Origin: Kangiella marina
GTDB taxonomy: Bacteria; Pseudomonadota; Gammaproteobacteria; Enterobacterales; Kangiellaceae
Length of the DNA stretch: 64,000 nucleotides
Assembly (NCBI RefSeq): GCF_039541235.1
Contig: NZ_BAABFV010000001.1
Span: 1,426,001-1,490,000, forward strand
Direction: 5' to 3'
Numbering within the stretch: the stretch's first letter is position 1; the number at the start of each line of letters is the position of its first letter. Below are positions 41,116-48,511 of the stretch, piece after piece. Made by a program: the position numbers and the translations under genes. Under the pieces are notes generated by a model. It was not told the origin of the DNA, did no database searches, and worked only from the letters and a program-made list of their open reading frames with translations.

Positions 41116-41868
41116 TTAACCTACCTTGGAACGCGATAGCAGGCGGCCGAGCAGGCGTGGTGCTCGCGGAAGCATGCCAAAAAATAAACGGGTATGCATT
41201 TTCGTGATCAGCCAATTGTCTTTGACTAACTGAAAGTGCGAAGAGCCATCTTCGGGATAGGTGACACGAGTGGGCAGATTAATAATGGGTACCCCCTTCC
41301 AGTCCAGTTTGACCAAAATTTCAGTGTCAAAATCCATGCGTTTGCCAATGCGGCTTGAGTCAATTAAAGCCACTGTGCTGCTCAAGGGATAAAGCCGAAA
41401 GCCGCACATGGAGTCTTTGATGCGGAAAGACAGCGTTTCAACCCAGACCCAAAAGTGCGTGATATAACGAGGAATAAGTCTGCCCAGCGGCACTGATTGA
41501 TCATAATCAGGGATGCCACAAATCACCGCTTGGGGTGATTGTTGGCTCAGTTCGATAAAGGTTGGAATATCATCAATCGCATGTTGGCCATCGGCATCGA
41601 CTTGAATAGCATGACTGTAGCCTTGGGTATGAGCTTCTCGAAGTCCAGCCATGACCGCGCCCCCCTTCCCTTGGTTGTGCGAAAGGTGGATCAGTTGAAG
41701 CTGTTTATCTTCAGATTCAAGCGTTTCGAGATACTGCTTAGTGCTATCGTTACTGCCGTCATTGACCATAATCACGGGTAAATCATACTCAGCAATTGCT
41801 TGCAGCACCTGCTTGATGTGCTGGGTGTGATTATAATTTGGTATGACGATACAGTATTGCGGACTCAT
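41116..41868 (-). CDS. Family 2 glycosyltransferase of the APE cluster
   Basis: 250-residue GT-A fold enzyme. IPNYNH is the N-terminal strand, MVNDGSNDST binds the nucleotide and VDADGQH is the metal-binding DxD-like motif. A C-terminal hydrophobic stretch (RLFFGMLPRAPRLLG region) may sit at the membrane. It resembles dolichol-phosphate-type transferases and would add a sugar to the lipid-linked pigment. Its ATG overlaps the stop of the dehydratase gene (TGATG). Confidence 0.88.
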   Translation of the reverse strand: MSPQYCIVIPNYNHTQHIKQVLQAIAEYDLPVIMVNDGSNDSTKQYLETLESEDKQLQLIHLSHNQGKGGAVMAGLREAHTQGYSHAIQVDADGQHAIDDIPTFIELSQQSPQAVICGIPDYDQSVPLGRLIPRYITHFWVWVETLSFRIKDSMCGFRLYPLSSTVALIDSSRIGKRMDFDTEILVKLDWKGVPIINLPTRVTYPEDGSSHFQLVKDNWLITKMHTRLFFGMLPRAPRLLGRLLSRSKVG

Positions 41869-42236
41869 CAGGATTTATCGTCTCGAAAAAAGAGTTTGCC
41901 CGATGAAAAGTTGTGTTCAGCGTTATCAAACTTGAAGGTTAAGCAGTGCTTAGCCGGATCATAAGACAGGTTTAAGTTAACATCAGTTTCAGGTGTGATG
42001 ACATGCTGAAACTTGAGTGCCGAGACTTTGTCGACACTCCACGTAGGTTGAGTATTCAGCTCGGGAGCGATTAACTGCTTAAAATAGTCTAGTGCCCACT
42101 GTGTTTGCACGACGCCGGGCACAATTGGGAATTGGTCAAAGTGGCCAGCGAAGGCATCAAGTTGTGCTGAAATCTGAAGCTTCAGCGTGGCTTCGTATGG
42201 GCTGACTTGGCTGTTTAATATCTGTGGGTACTTCAT
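41868..42236 (-). CDS. apeI: Small hotdog dehydratase (ApeI-like)
   Basis: 122-residue FabA/FabZ-like protein. AGHFDQFPIVPGVVQ holds the catalytic-type His and the PGV motif of 3-hydroxyacyl dehydratases. It would form the second half of a heterodimer with the protein encoded at 31705-32187. The start of the glycosyltransferase gene overlaps its stop codon. Confidence 0.85.
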   Translation of the reverse strand: MKYPQILNSQVSPYEATLKLQISAQLDAFAGHFDQFPIVPGVVQTQWALDYFKQLIAPELNTQPTWSVDKVSALKFQHVITPETDVNLNLSYDPAKHCLTFKFDNAEHNFSSGKLFFRDDKS

Positions 42237-42238
42237 GG

Positions 42239-43576
42239 TTAAAATAAATTGGATAGCAGGGTGAGTGGCAGTTTTCCCTGAGAATTATACGGTAGATGTT
42301 CAAAGTAACGCCATTTTCGAGGGATCGCAACCGCTTCGAACTGGCCGACCAGCTGCTGTTTTAATTGCTGGTTTAGTTGGCGCTTTGAATGCTCTGCGAG
42401 AAATTGTAACCCTTGTTCGCTAAGCTCAACCACCATAGCAATAAAGGTTCGGTTTTGTTCTAAGACAACAGCTTTCGCCTGATTCACTAAATCTGAGGCT
42501 TTGAGTGCGGTTTCTAGTGCTTCTAAAGAAACTCGCTTCTCTTCAATTTTAACGACCCGATCCACGCGCCCTAAAAGTTCAAAATGATGGTCATCGAGTA
42601 ACTCTATTCGGTCGTCTAACGGGATGGAGTGGTGAATATAAGGAGAATGCAATTGTGCACGCTCGGAGCGATGGGCTTGAGCTAGCGTTAACCCGGGAAA
42701 GAGCGTCCACGCGGTATTCTTATCGGCTTGGGTTCGGTAACCAATGCCGCCGGTTTCAGTGCTTCCAAAGACCTCGATCGGATAGACCCCAAATTGTTGG
42801 AATGAAGCTGTGGCAGCTTGTGTTGAGAGTAGACTGCCGGAGCTAAAGCATTGGTTTAAGACAATATTGTCGAGACTGTTATCTTGGCGTGATAAAAATG
42901 CTGGGCTCGAAATTAAGCATATATCAGGGTGTTGATGGTTGTGGGCAAGCAGTTCTTCGGGGTAAAGCAGTAGCTCTGTGCTGAATGCATGACGAAATAA
43001 TAGCGGCCATAGCAGGCGGAAAATCAAGCCATAAATGTGGTGGTGCGATACGGTGGCGAAAAAGACACCTTGATCCACCTGCTGGGCAAATAATTGCTCC
43101 AAAGTTTCCGTTTCCAAGAGCAATTGTGATGGTGTTTTAGCAATAGCTTTTGGTTGGCTGCTCGACCCCGAAGTAAAAAACTGTATCTCACTGCTTAAAA
43201 TGTTTGGAAATTCGATGCTAGATTCAGTCTCAGATTCCAAGTAATGGGTCGAAGCGATATCAGCAACGACGGATTGATCAGCGATAATCAGTTGGTAAGA
43301 ATTACTGATGCTGGTCAGCCACTCGGGTTTATTGTTAGCGGTCAGCACAATATCTTTGTTCAACAACATCAAGGCGACAAAATTGACGGCGAAATCGTAA
43401 CTGTTTTGCGCAAATAACAAATAGCTCTGCTCAGGGCGCTGTTTAAATCGATTAGTAGCTACTTTGATGTGCTTTTGAAAGTCGGCGCTGGAGAGGTTTA
43501 TCTCATTATTAAACGCGATCAGGCTATCGGTATCTTCTGTCAGCAGTTGCTTGAGGTTTTGATATGCCAAGTTCAT
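42239..43576 (-). CDS. apeH: Aryl/acyl-AMP ligase for ACP loading (ApeH-like)
   Basis: 445-residue member of the adenylate-forming superfamily, shorter than usual acyl-CoA synthetases. The ATP-binding A3-type loop is FFTSGSSSQPKAIAK (about residues 133-147), and a GSTETGGIGYR block follows. A C-terminal lobe has GRVDRVVKIEEKRVS, a typical hinge. It should activate the aromatic starter acid (coumarate or 4-hydroxybenzoate) and load it onto one of the two neighbouring ACPs. It lies 4 nt after the membrane protein gene. Confidence 0.88.
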   Translation of the reverse strand: MNLAYQNLKQLLTEDTDSLIAFNNEINLSSADFQKHIKVATNRFKQRPEQSYLLFAQNSYDFAVNFVALMLLNKDIVLTANNKPEWLTSISNSYQLIIADQSVVADIASTHYLESETESSIEFPNILSSEIQFFTSGSSSQPKAIAKTPSQLLLETETLEQLFAQQVDQGVFFATVSHHHIYGLIFRLLWPLLFRHAFSTELLLYPEELLAHNHQHPDICLISSPAFLSRQDNSLDNIVLNQCFSSGSLLSTQAATASFQQFGVYPIEVFGSTETGGIGYRTQADKNTAWTLFPGLTLAQAHRSERAQLHSPYIHHSIPLDDRIELLDDHHFELLGRVDRVVKIEEKRVSLEALETALKASDLVNQAKAVVLEQNRTFIAMVVELSEQGLQFLAEHSKRQLNQQLKQQLVGQFEAVAIPRKWRYFEHLPYNSQGKLPLTLLSNLF

Positions 43577-43580
43577 GCAA

Positions 43581-44144
43581 CTACCCTTTTTTTAATACCA
43601 ACTTGCGATACAACAACTCAGAAGCAAACAAAACACCCATTAGGATGTATGAAATAAGGCCGTTATAGAGTGTCCAGATCGCGGTCGACGCATAAAAAAC
43701 AGTGTACAAAGATATGCCGATGTTGATGATGAAAAAGCCACACCAAACCATGGTGACATTCCGCGTATAGGTGACGCCTTCTGGCGGTAGGTCTGGTTCC
43801 TGTAGGCGAGCCAGTCGCTCAATCACAGAGGGTGGTTTGACTAGGCTGTAACTGAAAATGGTCAAAAAGCTAAGCGAGATAACCACCGGGTAGAGTTTAA
43901 GGCCTAACTGGCTATTGTCAAAATAACTGAAGCCAGCGAGGCTCAACCCAGCAATAAAGATAATAATCCATAGCCCTTTAACGGCTTTTAGTAAGTCGCT
44001 ATTGGTAAATAAGGCGCGAACAATAACCAGCGCGGCTAAGGTCAGGGCTAAATGCTTGGGTTCTAGGTAGTGTAAGCCAAAATAAATCGCTATGGGGTAC
44101 AACAAAACCACCACAGCGATAGTTATTTTGAGCAAAAGAGCCAT
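43581..44144 (-). CDS. Integral membrane protein of the APE cluster (ApeG-like)
   Basis: 187-residue protein with about six hydrophobic segments and little else. It matches the small membrane protein found in APE clusters between the ACP and ligase genes (COG4648-like). Function is unknown; a scaffold for the soluble enzymes at the membrane or lipid substrate handling are guesses. It starts 1 nt after the second ACP gene. Confidence 0.78.
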   Translation of the reverse strand: MALLLKITIAVVVLLYPIAIYFGLHYLEPKHLALTLAALVIVRALFTNSDLLKAVKGLWIIIFIAGLSLAGFSYFDNSQLGLKLYPVVISLSFLTIFSYSLVKPPSVIERLARLQEPDLPPEGVTYTRNVTMVWCGFFIINIGISLYTVFYASTAIWTLYNGLISYILMGVLFASELLYRKLVLKKG

Positions 44145-44145
44145 C

Positions 44146-44403
44146 TTAGTTATGGACTAAGTCATATACTGCGTCGACAACATGCTGCATGGTGCGTACG
44201 GCTTTGAATGTCTCAGGATTGACCGATTTGCCAGTGATTTCTTGAAGTTTGATCACCAAGTCCACGGTATCAATACTGTCGAGATCAAGGTCGGTATAGA
44301 GGTTTGCATCAATCGTAATATCGTCAGCATCAACTTCAAAGTCTTCAACAAGAATTTGAATAAGTTGTTGAAAAATTTGGTCTTTATTTTCAAGCTTTGC
44401 CAT
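44146..44403 (-). CDS. apeF: Acyl carrier protein 2 (ApeF-like)
   Basis: 85-residue acidic carrier protein with the phosphopantetheine site Ser43 in DLDLDSIDTVDL. It is expected to carry starter or growing polyene. Its ATG shares one base with the stop codon of the first ACP gene. A dedicated phosphopantetheinyl transferase is not seen in the cluster, so a genomic one must act on it. Confidence 0.92.
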   Translation of the reverse strand: MAKLENKDQIFQQLIQILVEDFEVDADDITIDANLYTDLDLDSIDTVDLVIKLQEITGKSVNPETFKAVRTMQHVVDAVYDLVHN

Positions 44404-44666
44404 TATGCAGCTCCTTTTTGTTGTTCTATAAAGTCCGCCAAGGTGCTCACAGAATAGAAATGTTTTTTTGACTCTTCGGAGTTGGAGTCGAGTTTAATAT
44501 CAAACTTCTTTTTTAGCGCGAGCCCGAGTTCAAGGGCGTCAATGGAATCCAGCCCCAATCCATCGCCAAACAAGGGTTCCTGTGTTTCGATGTCATCAAT
44601 GCTAATATCTTCAAGATCAAGGGATTCAATAATCACAGCCTTGATCTCAGCTTCAATAGGTCTCAT
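44403..44666 (-). CDS. apeE: Acyl carrier protein 1 (ApeE-like)
   Basis: 87-residue acidic carrier protein with the modification site Ser41 in GLGLDSIDALEL. It overlaps the end of the PlsC-type gene by 14 nt. Two adjacent, dissimilar ACP genes are typical of aryl polyene clusters; one is thought to carry the elongating chain. Confidence 0.92.
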   Translation of the reverse strand: MRPIEAEIKAVIIESLDLEDISIDDIETQEPLFGDGLGLDSIDALELGLALKKKFDIKLDSNSEESKKHFYSVSTLADFIEQQKGAA

Positions 44667-45441
44667 TCTTCGATAATTCCTCTGTAAATACTGTCTTAAT
44701 ATGCTCCGTTAATCGCCTGGCAGCGATGGACTCATTTTTGTCATTATTTATGAACGGAGTAACATCTATTTCCTCGATAACGCGCATGGAGAACTGAGCT
44801 CTGCGGGATGGTATCTGATACCACTTTTCTTGTTTTGTCAGTGTGGTCGGGTTGCAATCAATAATCACCGGCAAAAGATTTTGTTGGCAACGTACGGCAA
44901 TATTGGCCGCGCCACGCTGTAACTTTATGGGTTGATTAGGGACTGTACGGGTGCCCTCTGGAAATATGACGAGATTATAACCTTCTTCGAGGGACTTTTT
45001 ACAGTTTTCTATGAGTTTATTCACATCTTGGTCATTATTGATAAAATCCGCGACCCGCACCACGCGCTTCAAAAAGAAGTTATTCCAAAGCCCCTGTTTA
45101 ACCACGCAGTCAGCTTTTGGGATGAGTGAAATCAAGGCAACCACATCAATGAGCGTTGGGTGGTTGGCGATAATCACTTTGCCCTCAACCTCTTGTAACT
45201 GCTGTCGAGCTGTCTCTAGATCAAAGGTAAAGATGCCGAGACTTTGCATAAAACTGATAAAGAAGCGCCAAGATCGATGGATTAAGAAGCGAGCTTTGCG
45301 TTTTCGAATATCTGGATCGGGGTTAAAAACTTTAATTACTGGAAAAACAAACAGCGATAAACAAAGGCCACCGAGGCCGAAAGTGGTGAAGGAAAGCCCT
45401 GTGGCAAAAACACGCCATAGGTAATTAAGCCTATAAAGCAT
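44653..45441 (-). CDS. PlsC-type acyltransferase of the APE cluster (ApeD-like)
   Basis: 262-residue membrane-anchored 1-acylglycerol-3-phosphate-type acyltransferase. One hydrophobic N-terminal segment is followed by the catalytic NHPTLID (H-X4-D) and the substrate motif FPEGTRT. The ATG at 45441, with GGGAG 10 nt upstream, is preferred over an open-frame ATG nine codons earlier; it overlaps the end of the preceding gene by 11 nt. It may attach the polyene to a glycerolipid. Confidence 0.88.
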   Translation of the reverse strand: MLYRLNYLWRVFATGLSFTTFGLGGLCLSLFVFPVIKVFNPDPDIRKRKARFLIHRSWRFFISFMQSLGIFTFDLETARQQLQEVEGKVIIANHPTLIDVVALISLIPKADCVVKQGLWNNFFLKRVVRVADFINNDQDVNKLIENCKKSLEEGYNLVIFPEGTRTVPNQPIKLQRGAANIAVRCQQNLLPVIIDCNPTTLTKQEKWYQIPSRRAQFSMRVIEEIDVTPFINNDKNESIAARRLTEHIKTVFTEELSKNETY

Positions 45442-46177
45442 GCTTTGAGAACTCCCAATGGGTGTCATCAGAGTCTATCGTGTGCTCATCGTGATCGCTG
45501 TGCAGAAATTCAAAAAAGGCCAGTGACAGAGGTATTGTGGGTGAAAGTTCTGCTTTTGAGCGTTGAAAGGCGAACGAGAGTGGTTGCCCTTCGTCCAGAG
45601 ACAGTAGTAGCGACAGGCTGTAGCTCGGGCTTGAGTAGGGCTGAAGCTTATCAAAAGGTTGACTAATGAGACTATCAAAGCAGGTTAATAGTACTTTAGT
45701 GCCCGGGAAGCGCTGTAAAAGATTAAAGCTTTCAAGTAAAGCAAAGCCGAAGGTGTTGCTACTGGCTGCGATGCTCGTCCCCGGGTGTTTATTGCCGTTG
45801 AAAATCGAGTATAAGCCCAGTGCGGCATTATGAACCGACAAACTAAAGTCTTTGGGTGAGACTTCCTGATCAGAGCTCATATCGTTAACAATAGTGATAG
45901 TGCGATTAAGCTCGCCGTGCTGAGATGCAAAAACCGTCATAATGTCAGCAGGATCGACCGTTGCTCTTTCGAGACACTGTAGCGAAGAGTGCATTGCCAT
46001 TTTGCTTAAACCGTTTAGGCGGCGACGCTTAATCGGTGGGATCTGTTTTAAACTGATATCATCAAGATCGCAGTTTTTAAGCAAAGATGGGCGGTAATTA
46101 TCAGAACTTAAGTCATTATCAGAGAGCCAGCAATATGACGATACAATGCGGAGGGAAGGCGAAGGTTTGTCGATCAT
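45431..46177 (-). CDS. apeC: Cysteine-less beta-ketoacyl synthase-like protein (ApeC-like)
   Basis: 248-residue protein with only the N-terminal half of a ketosynthase fold (Ketoacyl-synt_2 type). Where an active ketosynthase has its Cys, this has SIAASSNTFG, so it cannot condense. In characterised aryl polyene systems such a protein forms a heterodimer with the active synthase and sets chain length, like a type II PKS chain-length factor. It is the first gene of the 19-gene run. The upstream 154 nt end at the terminator of the solute-binding protein gene, and no convincing promoter or Shine-Dalgarno was found there. Confidence 0.82.
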   Translation of the reverse strand: MIDKPSPSLRIVSSYCWLSDNDLSSDNYRPSLLKNCDLDDISLKQIPPIKRRRLNGLSKMAMHSSLQCLERATVDPADIMTVFASQHGELNRTITIVNDMSSDQEVSPKDFSLSVHNAALGLYSIFNGNKHPGTSIAASSNTFGFALLESFNLLQRFPGTKVLLTCFDSLISQPFDKLQPYSSPSYSLSLLLSLDEGQPLSFAFQRSKAELSPTIPLSLAFFEFLHSDHDEHTIDSDDTHWEFSKHAL

Positions 46178-46286
46178 TGTGCTATCCGTAAGGCTTAAGT
46201 TGGAATTAGAGTTATGTAGGCTGCGGAAAGTCTAGCCGAATTAGGTGCTGACATCAAACGGTTCAGCAGTGTAGGCGCTGCAATAA

Positions 46287-46312
46287 AAAGCCGAGCAAAC
46301 AGGCTCGGCTTT
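46287..46312 (-). terminator. Rho-independent terminator after the solute-binding protein gene
   Basis: A perfect 10-bp stem (AAAGCCGAGC and its inverse) with a 6-nt loop; on the minus strand it is followed by TTTTT. It lies 20 nt beyond the stop codon at 46332 and separates that gene from the pigment cluster. Confidence 0.85.
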
Positions 46313-46331
46313 AGGTCTTGCTGTGGCTTAA

Positions 46332-47123
46332 CTAGAATTTAGCAATCATTTGCTGAATTTTTTGGTTATCCACCATGTCTTTAATGGTTTTCTGTAATTG
46401 CTCGAGTTGCTCACCTTGAATAGAGGCTTTGCTGAACATAAAAGCAACGCTATCGCTGGGTAAGTGTACGTTTGAAGCTTTGATCTTATCATCTAAGCGC
46501 TTACGTTTGAGGATGTATTGGCCCTCAACTGGATCGGCCAACACCCCGTCAATCTCGCTATAAAGGATGTTAAAGAAGCTTTGTTCACCCGACTTAGAGT
46601 CAATAAAAAGCCCTGAATATTGCGGATGATTCATGAGTTCGTAGACTTCTTTACCGTAAAAATAGTCGCTGGTAATCCCGACTTTTTGACTACGGCTTAA
46701 GAAACCGCTTAAGGTATTACCGTTATACGAATTGCTGCTTCTAATGAATAAAGTAAAAGATTCATCACGATATGGTGCTGAGAAGTTGGCAAATTCCTCA
46801 CGATCAGGCGTGACGGTTGCCCCCGCTAAAACATCGACCTCACCATTTTCTAAATCTGTTAATAATTGTGTCCAAGGCTTCTCAACGAATTTAACATCAC
46901 AATTTATCGAGTCAGCTGCTTGTTTAAAGACCTGTATGTCAATACCGACAATTTCACCATTACGCTCAAATTGGTAGGGCGCGCGCGACTCCCAACCCAT
47001 GGTTAAACTGCAGTCACGATTAGGCTTATCGGCAACTGAGTTGTTTTGTTCAGCAGCTTCTTCGCTTCCACATGCTGTCAGAATAAAGATTGTCAATATG
47101 GATATCAGCTTAAATAACTTCAT
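46332..47123 (-). CDS. Family 3 solute-binding lipoprotein
   Basis: 263-residue periplasmic binding protein of the polar amino acid type (SBP_bac_3). The signal ends at a lipobox (LTAC, Cys18), so it is membrane-anchored. The binding fold starts with a CSLTMGW strand, followed by GIDIQVFKQAA, LENGEVDVLAGATVTPDRE and FSAPYRDE. No permease or ATPase gene is adjacent, so it may be an orphan receptor or serve a distant ABC transporter. GGGGAGG is its Shine-Dalgarno, and a possible -10 TATAAA lies at 47166-47171 on the minus strand. Confidence 0.87.
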   Translation of the reverse strand: MKLFKLISILTIFILTACGSEEAAEQNNSVADKPNRDCSLTMGWESRAPYQFERNGEIVGIDIQVFKQAADSINCDVKFVEKPWTQLLTDLENGEVDVLAGATVTPDREEFANFSAPYRDESFTLFIRSSNSYNGNTLSGFLSRSQKVGITSDYFYGKEVYELMNHPQYSGLFIDSKSGEQSFFNILYSEIDGVLADPVEGQYILKRKRLDDKIKASNVHLPSDSVAFMFSKASIQGEQLEQLQKTIKDMVDNQKIQQMIAKF

Positions 47124-47395
47124 TGAGCGCCTCCCCAGTACAACGTGTATAAATATTGCTTAGTTTTTATACTGCTACGAAATGTGAACTGGATCAAGTA
47201 TTAGAGGCCAAAATAGTCAGTTTTTTTTACAAATAGTGTCAAAAATTTATACATTTGATGAGTTTAAGTGACAAAAATCGTAATTTGCGGATTTTGACAA
47301 GAAAAGTGTATCGGTAAGTAAAGACACTGTTGTGTGCAATATTGGCGTGAATTGTGAGGTTGAAGGAGGGATTTCTGACTGTTATTGGCATAAAA
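47124..47395. other. Non-coding region between the solute-binding gene and the rpoH terminator
   Basis: About 270 AT-rich nt with no credible gene. It should hold the leftward promoter of the solute-binding protein gene near 47166-47190. The rest shows A/T tracts and two copies of GTGaCAAAAAT-like sequence but no clear regulatory structure. Confidence 0.4.
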
Positions 47396-47417
47396 AAAGC
47401 AGGCCGAAGCCTGCTTT
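47396..47417 (-). terminator. Rho-independent terminator after rpoH
   Basis: A 9-bp stem AAAGCAGGC/GCCTGCTTT; on the minus strand the loop reads TTCG and is followed by TTTTTTT. It lies 20 nt after the rpoH stop codon. The UUCG tetraloop makes it very stable. Confidence 0.9.
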
Positions 47418-47437
47418 GTATGTCGTAAGAACTGCAA

Positions 47438-48289
47438 TTAATGAATGGCGTTCTTAATTTTGTTCATAGCATTTTTTTCTAATTGGCGAATACGCTCAGC
47501 AGAAACGTCATATTTATCCGCTAATTCATGCAAGGTTGCTTTTTGATCGCTTAACCAACGCTGCTGAAGAATGTCTTGGCTGCGCTCATCCAATGTTTTA
47601 AGGGCGAACATCAAACGTTCTTCGCGTTGTCCTTGCCATTGGTTTTGCTCTACTTCTTCTGCAGGATCGGCATTACTCGCTTCCAAATAATGCACGGGAG
47701 CGTATGCGGATTCTGAATCGTCGTCTTGAGCGGGTGCGTCAAACGTCGCATCACGAGCATTCAAGCGCCCTTCCATTCGGCGAACTTCTTCAGGTTTAAC
47801 CCCTAAATCGTCAGCAACAGCTTTAACTTCCTCATTATTTAACCAGTTCAAAGACTTCTTCTTTGAGCGAAGGTTAAAGAATAGTTTGCGCTGGGCTTTG
47901 GTTGTGGCAACTTTCACGATGCGCCAGTTACGCAATACATATTCATGTATTTCCGCTTTAATCCAGTGCACAGCGAAAGATACTAGGCGCACACCAACCG
48001 TCGGATCAAAACGTTTTACGGCTTTCATCAAACCAATGTTGCCTTCTTGGATAAGGTCTGCTTGTGGAAGACCATAACCACTGTAGCTTCTAGCAATGTG
48101 GACAACAAAGCGTAAGTGAGCCATTACTAACTGGCGAGCAGCTTCAAGATCGCCTTCGTCTTTAAAGCGGTGCGCTAGCGCCTGTTCATCTTCAACGGAG
48201 AGAACAGGAATCGCGTTGACGGTACTGACGTAACCGTCAATACTGCCAGTCGGTACTGCTAGCGCCATGTTCATTGGGATATTACTCAT
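47438..48289 (-). CDS. rpoH: RNA polymerase heat-shock sigma factor sigma-32
   Basis: Alternative sigma factor that directs RNA polymerase to heat-shock promoters. The 283 residues contain sigma regions 2 and 4 and the diagnostic RpoH box QRKLFFNLR (residues 133-141). The C-terminal helix-turn-helix ends [14 protein letters not shown]. The Shine-Dalgarno is a strong AGGAGGGG. Upstream lie two tandem CIRCE operators, an arrangement not found for E. coli rpoH, whose mRNA is controlled by a thermosensor. It has its own terminator and is separated from ftsX by a YceI gene; in E. coli rpoH directly follows ftsX. Confidence 0.97.
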   Translation of the reverse strand: MSNIPMNMALAVPTGSIDGYVSTVNAIPVLSVEDEQALAHRFKDEGDLEAARQLVMAHLRFVVHIARSYSGYGLPQADLIQEGNIGLMKAVKRFDPTVGVRLVSFAVHWIKAEIHEYVLRNWRIVKVATTKAQRKLFFNLRSKKKSLNWLNNEEVKAVADDLGVKPEEVRRMEGRLNARDATFDAPAQDDDSESAYAPVHYLEASNADPAEEVEQNQWQGQREERLMFALKTLDERSQDILQQRWLSDQKATLHELADKYDVSAERIRQLEKNAMNKIKNAIH

Positions 48290-48324
48290 TCATCCCCTCC
48301 TAATATTAATCGTTAGCTACGATG

Positions 48325-48351
48325 TTAGCACTCTTTTTTGGAGAGTGCTAA
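48325..48351. promoter_or_regulatory. CIRCE operator 1 (HrcA site) upstream of rpoH
   Basis: TTAGCACTC, nine bases, GAGTGCTAA: a perfect CIRCE element, the binding site of the heat-shock repressor HrcA. It lies 35 nt upstream of the rpoH ATG, inside the likely transcribed leader. Confidence 0.93.
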
Positions 48352-48355
48352 TGTT

Positions 48356-48382
48356 TTAGCACTTTGTCTATAAGAGTGCTAA
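48356..48382. promoter_or_regulatory. CIRCE operator 2 (HrcA site) upstream of rpoH
   Basis: TTAGCACTT, nine bases, GAGTGCTAA: one mismatch from the CIRCE consensus. Its centre is 31 bp from that of the first site, about three helical turns, so two repressor dimers would face the same side of the DNA. It abuts a possible -10 on the minus strand. Confidence 0.88.
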
Positions 48383-48412
48383 CTATAGCAAAAGTTTCAG
48401 CCTATTGATCAA
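48382..48412 (-). promoter_or_regulatory. Candidate rpoH promoter
   Basis: On the minus strand an extended -10 (TGCTATAGT, 48382-48390) lies 19 nt from TTGATC (48407-48412). The spacer is longer than ideal. Transcription from here would start inside CIRCE site 2, the usual place for HrcA repression. Confidence 0.4.
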
Positions 48413-48459
48413 AAATGGGGTAAAGAAATGTCAAGATTGACGGGGCTTTGATCGAAAGT

Positions 48460-48481
48460 GTGACTGGCGGTAACCAGTCAC
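48460..48481 (-). terminator. Possible terminator after the yceI-like gene
   Basis: A perfect 8-bp inverted repeat GTGACTGG/CCAGTCAC with a 6-nt loop, about 30 nt beyond the stop codon. It lacks a clear T-run, so it is only a weak candidate. Confidence 0.4.
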
Positions 48482-48511
48482 TTATCAAGACTGTTTTGTG
48501 TTCCGGATTTA

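Larger units (their letters stand above)
29741..46177 (-). other. Aryl polyene (APE) pigment biosynthesis and export cluster
   Basis: Nineteen genes on one strand, nearly all overlapping or within 15 nt. Set: cysteine-less ketosynthase partner, PlsC acyltransferase, two ACPs, membrane protein, aryl-AMP ligase, hotdog dehydratase, GT2 glycosyltransferase, LpxL-like acyltransferase, aromatic ammonia-lyase, thioesterase, LolA-like carrier, MMPL exporter, halogenase-type flavoprotein, DUF3261 lipoprotein, ketosynthase, dehydratase, ketoreductase, ketosynthase. This is the content and order of APE/xanthomonadin-type clusters, whose products are membrane-bound yellow polyenes protecting against oxidative damage. 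Letters ApeC to ApeR are assigned by position from memory. Confidence 0.93.

Noticed and set aside
44932-45424. Plus-strand open frames of 65-137 codons within the acyltransferase gene
   Set aside because: They lie antisense to a gene with intact catalytic motifs, and their translations show no domain or sensible composition.
48382-48412. A sigma-32 or sigma-E type promoter for rpoH
   Set aside because: I found no convincing CTTGAA...CCCATNT or GAACTT...TCTRA pair; only a sigma-70-like extended -10 is suggested, at low confidence.
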